A stretch of 64,000 nt of DNA, taken from NCBI RefSeq assembly GCF_014650495.1, contig NZ_BMVB01000002.1:434001-498000 (forward strand). The letters run 5' to 3'. The notes under the pieces are model-generated. The model was given only the letters and a program-made list of their open reading frames with translations, searched no databases and was not told the origin of the DNA. Both the position numbers and the translations under genes were made by a program. The DNA comes from Streptomyces cinnamoneus. Its GTDB lineage: Bacteria > Actinomycetota > Actinomycetes > Streptomycetales > Streptomycetaceae. Within the stretch, counting starts at the first letter, position 1; each line of letters begins with the position of its first letter. Of this stretch, positions 63,639 to 64,000 are shown piece by piece.

Positions 63639-64000
63639 GCGCACCCCTCGACAACGCGACGCGCGCCCCGGCATAGGCACGAGGCATTCGTAAACCCAGC
63701 GTAGTTCGCCGCATCCCGACCGTTAAGAGGCGATGTCCCGGATGGCGAGATTCTGGTCCGTATGTGCGTGCATTGAGGGGCACGTGCTCCGGTTGAGTGT
63801 GGCCGTGCGCCCATCGTGCGCTCTGTCCGCGCCAACGCGGCGGAGGTTCCATGGAGGGGCGTGGGTTGGCCCGCTGTACTGGATCCAGTGGGCTGGGGGA
63901 AGCCGCCGCCTCATTCCCCGCGGGCGGCGGAACGGTCCGGGAGGTGGCTCGCGCCTCCCGGACTGTGACATTGCGGGGGCGGGTGGGACGCGTTCTTCAG
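63639..64000. other. Upstream region at the window end
   Basis: No gene supported in 360 bp. A less G+C-rich stretch at 63720-63800 may contain the regulator promoter. Confidence 0.35.

Overview
The window looks like a chromosomal segment of a Streptomyces species. It has very high G+C, strong G/C bias at third codon positions and frequent GTG starts. It carries developmental and housekeeping genes typical of that genus: bldC, an Lsr2 paralogue, valine dehydrogenase, the HrpA helicase and a sporulation-type TPR regulator. From memory, the gene order resembles the S. coelicolor purC to trmB core region. I could not run an alignment.

Layout. 0-4 kb: 3' end of a dimethylformamidase-like gene, purC and an OmpR/HAMP-kinase pair. 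4-6.6 kb: a NarL/DesK-type two-component pair lying between two identical tRNA-Gly(GCC)+terminator units, then three tandem tRNA-Gly(UCC) genes. 6.7-14.4 kb: Lsr2-like protein and the purine block purS-purQ-purL, an MPI/SCP-type protein, purF and purM; with purC, six purine biosynthesis genes lie here. 14.4-27.2 kb: DUF3073 protein, vdh, bldC, a DUF6274-like protein, hrpA, tRNA-Asp (twice), tRNA-Phe, tRNA-Glu, a zincin, a proline-rich lipoprotein and a DEAD-box helicase with a long Arg/Gly/Asp-rich repeat tail.

27.3-42.75 kb is a 15.4-kb integrative element inserted in tRNA-Lys(UUU), bounded by a 48-bp perfect direct repeat. The left part reads int, an HTH protein, a divergent control region with three iterons, an XRE regulator, a Xis-like protein, a Prim-Pol primase and a Walker-A replication ATPase. 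Next come an origin-like intergenic region and a GntR/UTRA (KorSA-type) regulator with four CCTAGG-type sites. This is the replication and regulation kit of an actinomycete integrative and conjugative element (AICE), but no FtsK/Tra translocase is present. Where transfer genes would be expected the element has a small membrane protein, a SAM methyltransferase, two divergent nucleotide-sugar dehydrogenases, two decayed genes, a YjbQ protein, a divergent DUF5994 pair and small hypothetical genes. The int reading frame runs through the attachment core into the tRNA, so integration and excision should exchange the last residues of the integrase.

42.8-64 kb returns to chromosome: an MFS exporter, a DUF6227 protein, a cold-shock protein followed by a second DEAD-box helicase, an 18-bp tandem repeat, an M23 peptidase with a partly c-di-AMP-riboswitch-like leader, a sugar-porter MFS and an aldo/keto reductase. 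A possible accessory pocket follows (small membrane protein, O-methyltransferase, PLD-helicase-DUF3427 protein), then a PrsW-type protease, trmB, a GH16 lipoprotein, an L-2-hydroxyglutarate oxidase-type flavoenzyme and an XRE/TPR regulator. The PLD-helicase protein is the best defence-type candidate outside the integrative element.
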